Under the pieces are notes generated by a model, which had not been told where the DNA came from, did no database searches, and saw nothing but the letters and a program-made list of their open reading frames with translations. A program made the translations under genes and the position numbers. From assembly GCA_938082955.1 (NCBI GenBank), contig CALKDE010000410.1, forward strand, positions 1 through 9,215: DNA of 9,215 bases. The letters are read 5' to 3'. This stretch comes from an uncultured Pseudomonadales bacterium (GTDB lineage: Bacteria > Pseudomonadota > Gammaproteobacteria > Pseudomonadales > Pseudohongiellaceae). Positions 7,301-9,215 of this stretch are shown in pieces (position 1 is the first letter of the stretch; each line of letters opens with the position of its first letter).

Positions 7301-7387
7301 GCTCGCGCTTCAGTCGTGAGGTACCCTAAGCCTTTCCTTTTTTTCGTAAGCTGTAAACTCTATATACCTTAACTAGTAATAATTCTT

Positions 7388-8674
7388 ATGGATTCAGAAA
7401 TAGAACAGCCAAAGCTCGCCTTCGACCACTTCGATCTACAGAAGCCGCTCGCTGACGCCATCAGGAAGATAGGTTTTGAGTACTGCACGCCGATTCAGGC
7501 GCAATCGCTGGTACATACGCTGCAGGGCCATGATGTGACTGGTAAGGCGCAGACCGGCACCGGTAAGACAGCCGCCTTTCTTATTACTATTATTAACGAC
7601 CTTCTGTTGAATCCGATTGAACAGGCGCGTTATATCGCCGAGCCACGTGCACTGATTGTAGCGCCCACGCGGGAATTAGCACAGCAGATTGCCAGCGATG
7701 CGCAGCTGCTAACCGATGGTTGCGACATGAGTGTCGTCATTTTGGTTGGTGGCGAAGACTACGCGAAACAGAATCGGGCACTGGATGCCAGGCCTGTAGA
7801 TATCGTCGTAGCGACGCCCGGTCGTTTGCTGGATTTCGTACAGAACGGTAATCTGCATCTGGGTGCAGTCGAAGTTCTTGTATTGGACGAGGCCGATCGC
7901 ATGTTGGACATGGGTTTCATTCCGCAGGTGCGCTCCGTTGTTTCGCGCACCCCAAAGAAGGAATGCCGACAGACCCTGTTGTTTAGTGCGACGTTTACGC
8001 CTGCCATCATAGAACTCGCACAGCGCTGGGCAGTCGACCCCATCATGGTTGAGATCGAGCCAGAGAAAGTGGCGGCGGATGCGGTCGATCAGATCGTCTA
8101 CCTGGTAACTACAGCTGATAAATACAGTTTACTGTTCAATCTCATTGCCGAGCCACAGGCTGAGAAAATCATGGTGTTTAGCAATCGCCGCGATCAGGTA
8201 AGAAAACTTGCCGACAATCTGTTTAGAAACGGAATTGAATGCGGCATGCTTTCCGGTGAGGTTGCGCAAAACCAAAGAGTGCGTACATTGGATGCCTTTA
8301 AAAGTGGCAAGGTAAAGGTATTAGTCGCAACTGATGTGGCGGGCCGTGGATTGCACATCGATGACGTTACACACGTGATAAATTACACGTTACCTGACGA
8401 ACCGGAAGACTATGTGCATCGCATAGGGCGAACGGGTAGGGCTGGAGCGATTGGTACTTCGATCAGCTTTGCTTGCGAAGATGATTCGTTTCTACTGCCG
8501 GATATCGAAGAGAAGCTAGGTGCGAAACTGGATTGTATTCATCCAGAGGAGGTGATGCTAGCGAAGGCACCGGCTTTCGAGAGAGCTTCTAAGTTTAAAG
8601 CAAAGCCCACTAGCCGAACTTCTGATAAACCCAGCGGAGGTGGAGGCCGACGCCCTCCCCATCGTTCACGCTAA
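7388..8674 (+). CDS. rhlB: DEAD-box ATP-dependent RNA helicase, RhlB type
   Basis: An ATP-dependent RNA-unwinding enzyme of 428 residues with all hallmark motifs in order. The Q motif (FDHF ... CTPIQ) is at 12-37, Walker A AQTGTGKT at 54-61, motif Ia PTRELA at 93-98, ATPGR at 142-146, DEAD at 167-170, SAT at 200-202, ATDVAGRGLH at 314-323, and motif VI HRIGRTGR at 344-351. RhlB rather than RhlE, SrmB or DeaD is suggested by the compact length, the CTPIQA start, the VGGEDYAKQ and EVAQNQRVRTLDAF segments, and SFACEDDSFLLPDIEEKLG after motif VI. RhlB is the helicase of the RNase E degradosome in many gammaproteobacteria. The tail (about 400-428) is short, basic and Gly/Arg/Pro-rich, likely an RNA contact. 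It has its own promoter, and an in-frame stop 18 bases upstream of the ATG limits alternative starts. Its stop overlaps the stop of the convergent gene. The exact subfamily is less certain than the helicase call. Confidence 0.82.
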   Translation: MDSEIEQPKLAFDHFDLQKPLADAIRKIGFEYCTPIQAQSLVHTLQGHDVTGKAQTGTGKTAAFLITIINDLLLNPIEQARYIAEPRALIVAPTRELAQQIASDAQLLTDGCDMSVVILVGGEDYAKQNRALDARPVDIVVATPGRLLDFVQNGNLHLGAVEVLVLDEADRMLDMGFIPQVRSVVSRTPKKECRQTLLFSATFTPAIIELAQRWAVDPIMVEIEPEKVAADAVDQIVYLVTTADKYSLLFNLIAEPQAEKIMVFSNRRDQVRKLADNLFRNGIECGMLSGEVAQNQRVRTLDAFKSGKVKVLVATDVAGRGLHIDDVTHVINYTLPDEPEDYVHRIGRTGRAGAIGTSISFACEDDSFLLPDIEEKLGAKLDCIHPEEVMLAKAPAFERASKFKAKPTSRTSDKPSGGGGRRPPHRSR

Positions 8675-8692
8675 CTACTTTTTCCGTTAGCG
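8669..8692. repeat. Perfect inverted repeat spanning the convergent stop codons
   Basis: CGCTAAC at 8669-8675 and GTTAGCG at 8686-8692 are exact reverse complements separated by 10 bases. The left arm contains both stop codons: TAA of the helicase (8672-8674) and TAG of the opposite-strand gene (8671-8673). Transcripts of either strand could form the hairpin. No T-run follows on either side, so it is not a canonical intrinsic terminator. It could act as a weak bidirectional terminator or protect 3' ends, which is inference. Confidence 0.5.
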
Positions 8693-8997
8693 CCCGCCTG
8701 CTTAAGAATATCTGCATATTCCACAGACTTCCTATGGCGTGACACCAAATCTAGAAAGGTGCTGCGATCTTCCAGGCTGACATTAATGTCATGGCCTGCA
8801 TCCTTATAGAACACAATGAACCTAGCGAACAGTTCGGCAGTCATGCCGCGATAGGCGCGTAGCAGGATATTGTAGTCGTGAGGCAGGTCTTCCGGTGGAA
8901 GCACATCGAGGCCGGCCTTCAATCGCTCGTCAGACCACTCTTCATCGCGAGTTGCCTGCTGCGTTCTCTGTGTACCGGTCTTCTTTCCTTGCTTCAT
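8671..8997 (-). CDS. Small uncharacterised protein, PA4642-like, translationally coupled to gatB
   Basis: A 108-residue, probably cytosolic protein of unknown function. I see no signal peptide or membrane segment. The N-terminal 20 or so residues are basic and Lys/Gln/Thr-rich and look disordered. From about 22 a compact helical domain begins: WSDERLKAGL, then DYNILLRAYRGM, then LFARFIVFYKDAGHDINV. From about 54 to 103 the pattern (helix, AGHDINV, DRSTFLDLVSRHR, YADILKQAGA) resembles an ankyrin-like helix pair. It reminds me of the small family typified by P. aeruginosa PA4642, but I could not check this. The ATG overlaps the gatB stop as ATGA (8994-8997), with a GAGAG ribosome-like sequence in the end of gatB. 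That makes this a genuine coupled gene and suggests, without proving, a link to translation. Its stop overlaps that of the convergent helicase. Confidence 0.8.
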   Translation of the reverse strand: MKQGKKTGTQRTQQATRDEEWSDERLKAGLDVLPPEDLPHDYNILLRAYRGMTAELFARFIVFYKDAGHDINVSLEDRSTFLDLVSRHRKSVEYADILKQAGANGKSS

Positions 8998-9215
8998 TGC
9001 ATTTTCTCTCTAAGTAACTCGTTAACCTGTGCTGGGTTGGCTTTGCCTTTCGATAGCTGCATACACTGACCCACCAGAAAGCCGATTACCTGCTCCTTGC
9101 CGTCCTTATATTGTTGCACCTGCGCAGGATTTTTTTCGATAACCTCAAGCACCAATTTTTCGATCTCACCGGAGTCGGTAACTTGCTTTAAGCCCTTCGA
9201 CTCGATGATTGCATC
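8994..9215 (-). CDS. gatB: Asp/Glu-tRNA amidotransferase subunit GatB, C-terminal 73 residues (cut by window end)
   Basis: GatB is the tRNA-binding and kinase subunit of the GatCAB complex, which converts misacylated Glu-tRNA(Gln) and/or Asp-tRNA(Asn) to the correct amide in bacteria lacking GlnRS or AsnRS. I translated this from the minus strand; only the last 73 codons plus stop are inside. The segment is the C-terminal YqeY-like tail domain: DAIIESKGLKQVTDSGEIEK, then NPAQVQQYKDGKEQVIGFLVGQ, then GKANPAQVNELLREKMQ. The signatures NPAQVQQYK-GK-QVIGFLVGQCM and the ending KANP--VNELLREK are characteristic of GatB. The stop is TGA at 8996-8994 and overlaps the start of the following small gene. 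The usual partners gatC and gatA would lie upstream, outside the window. The ends seen are unbroken. Confidence 0.95.
   Translation of the reverse strand, partial: DAIIESKGLKQVTDSGEIEKLVLEVIEKNPAQVQQYKDGKEQVIGFLVGQCMQLSKGKANPAQVNELLREKMQ

Noticed and set aside
7302..7344. Hairpin CTCGCG/CGTGAG followed later by seven T, as an attenuator in the helicase leader
   Set aside because: The 5' arm overlaps the predicted transcription start and the T-run lies 17 bases after the stem, so an intrinsic terminator geometry is not met.
1..9215. Mobile element, CRISPR, toxin-antitoxin or defence system
   Set aside because: No direct-repeat array, transposase or integrase motif, tRNA-like sequence or compositional shift was found; all genes are accounted for by conserved housekeeping families plus one small unknown.

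Overview
The window is a compact, gene-dense stretch of bacterial chromosome holding nine genes, two of them cut by the window edges. Gene content and order point to a gammaproteobacterium close to the Pseudomonas/Cellvibrio/marine-gammaproteobacteria branch. The divergent pair lbcA-lolB-ispE and hemA-prfA-prmC-moeB has the layout I recall from Pseudomonas aeruginosa (the PA4667 region). LolB and an LbcA-type TPR lipoprotein are proteobacterial outer-membrane features. Base composition looks close to balanced, and I saw no compositional break, insertion sequence, tRNA, rRNA, CRISPR array or phage remnant.

Left block (1-2878, minus strand): transcription runs right to left through a TPR lipoprotein (LbcA-like), LolB and the N-terminal part of IspE. 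The genes are tightly packed: lbcA and lolB overlap by 4 bases (ATGA) and lolB and ispE are 8 bases apart. A perfect extended -10 element lies about 48-56 bases upstream of lbcA. The block joins envelope maintenance (lipoprotein insertion in the outer membrane, control of murein hydrolase turnover) with isoprenoid precursor synthesis.

Middle block (3117-7200, plus strand): hemA (glutamyl-tRNA reductase), prfA (release factor 1), prmC (the methyltransferase that modifies the release factor) and moeB (E1-like sulfur-carrier adenylyltransferase). Gaps are 2, 14 and 45 bases, so this is very probably one operon. PrmC acts on the product of the gene just before it.

Right block (7201-9215): after a 187-base spacer with a good sigma70-type promoter comes a DEAD-box helicase of the RhlB type. 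It converges on a minus-strand pair made of the end of gatB and a small 108-residue uncharacterised protein, coupled to gatB by another ATGA overlap. The stop codons of the helicase and the small protein overlap inside a perfect 7-base inverted repeat.

Most of the window is housekeeping and I do not see a hidden new system. The points most worth a second look are the small gatB-coupled protein with an ankyrin-like C-terminal half, the interlocked stop codons inside an inverted repeat, and a HemA that has a 16-residue insertion and lacks the cysteine linked to haem feedback in enterobacteria.
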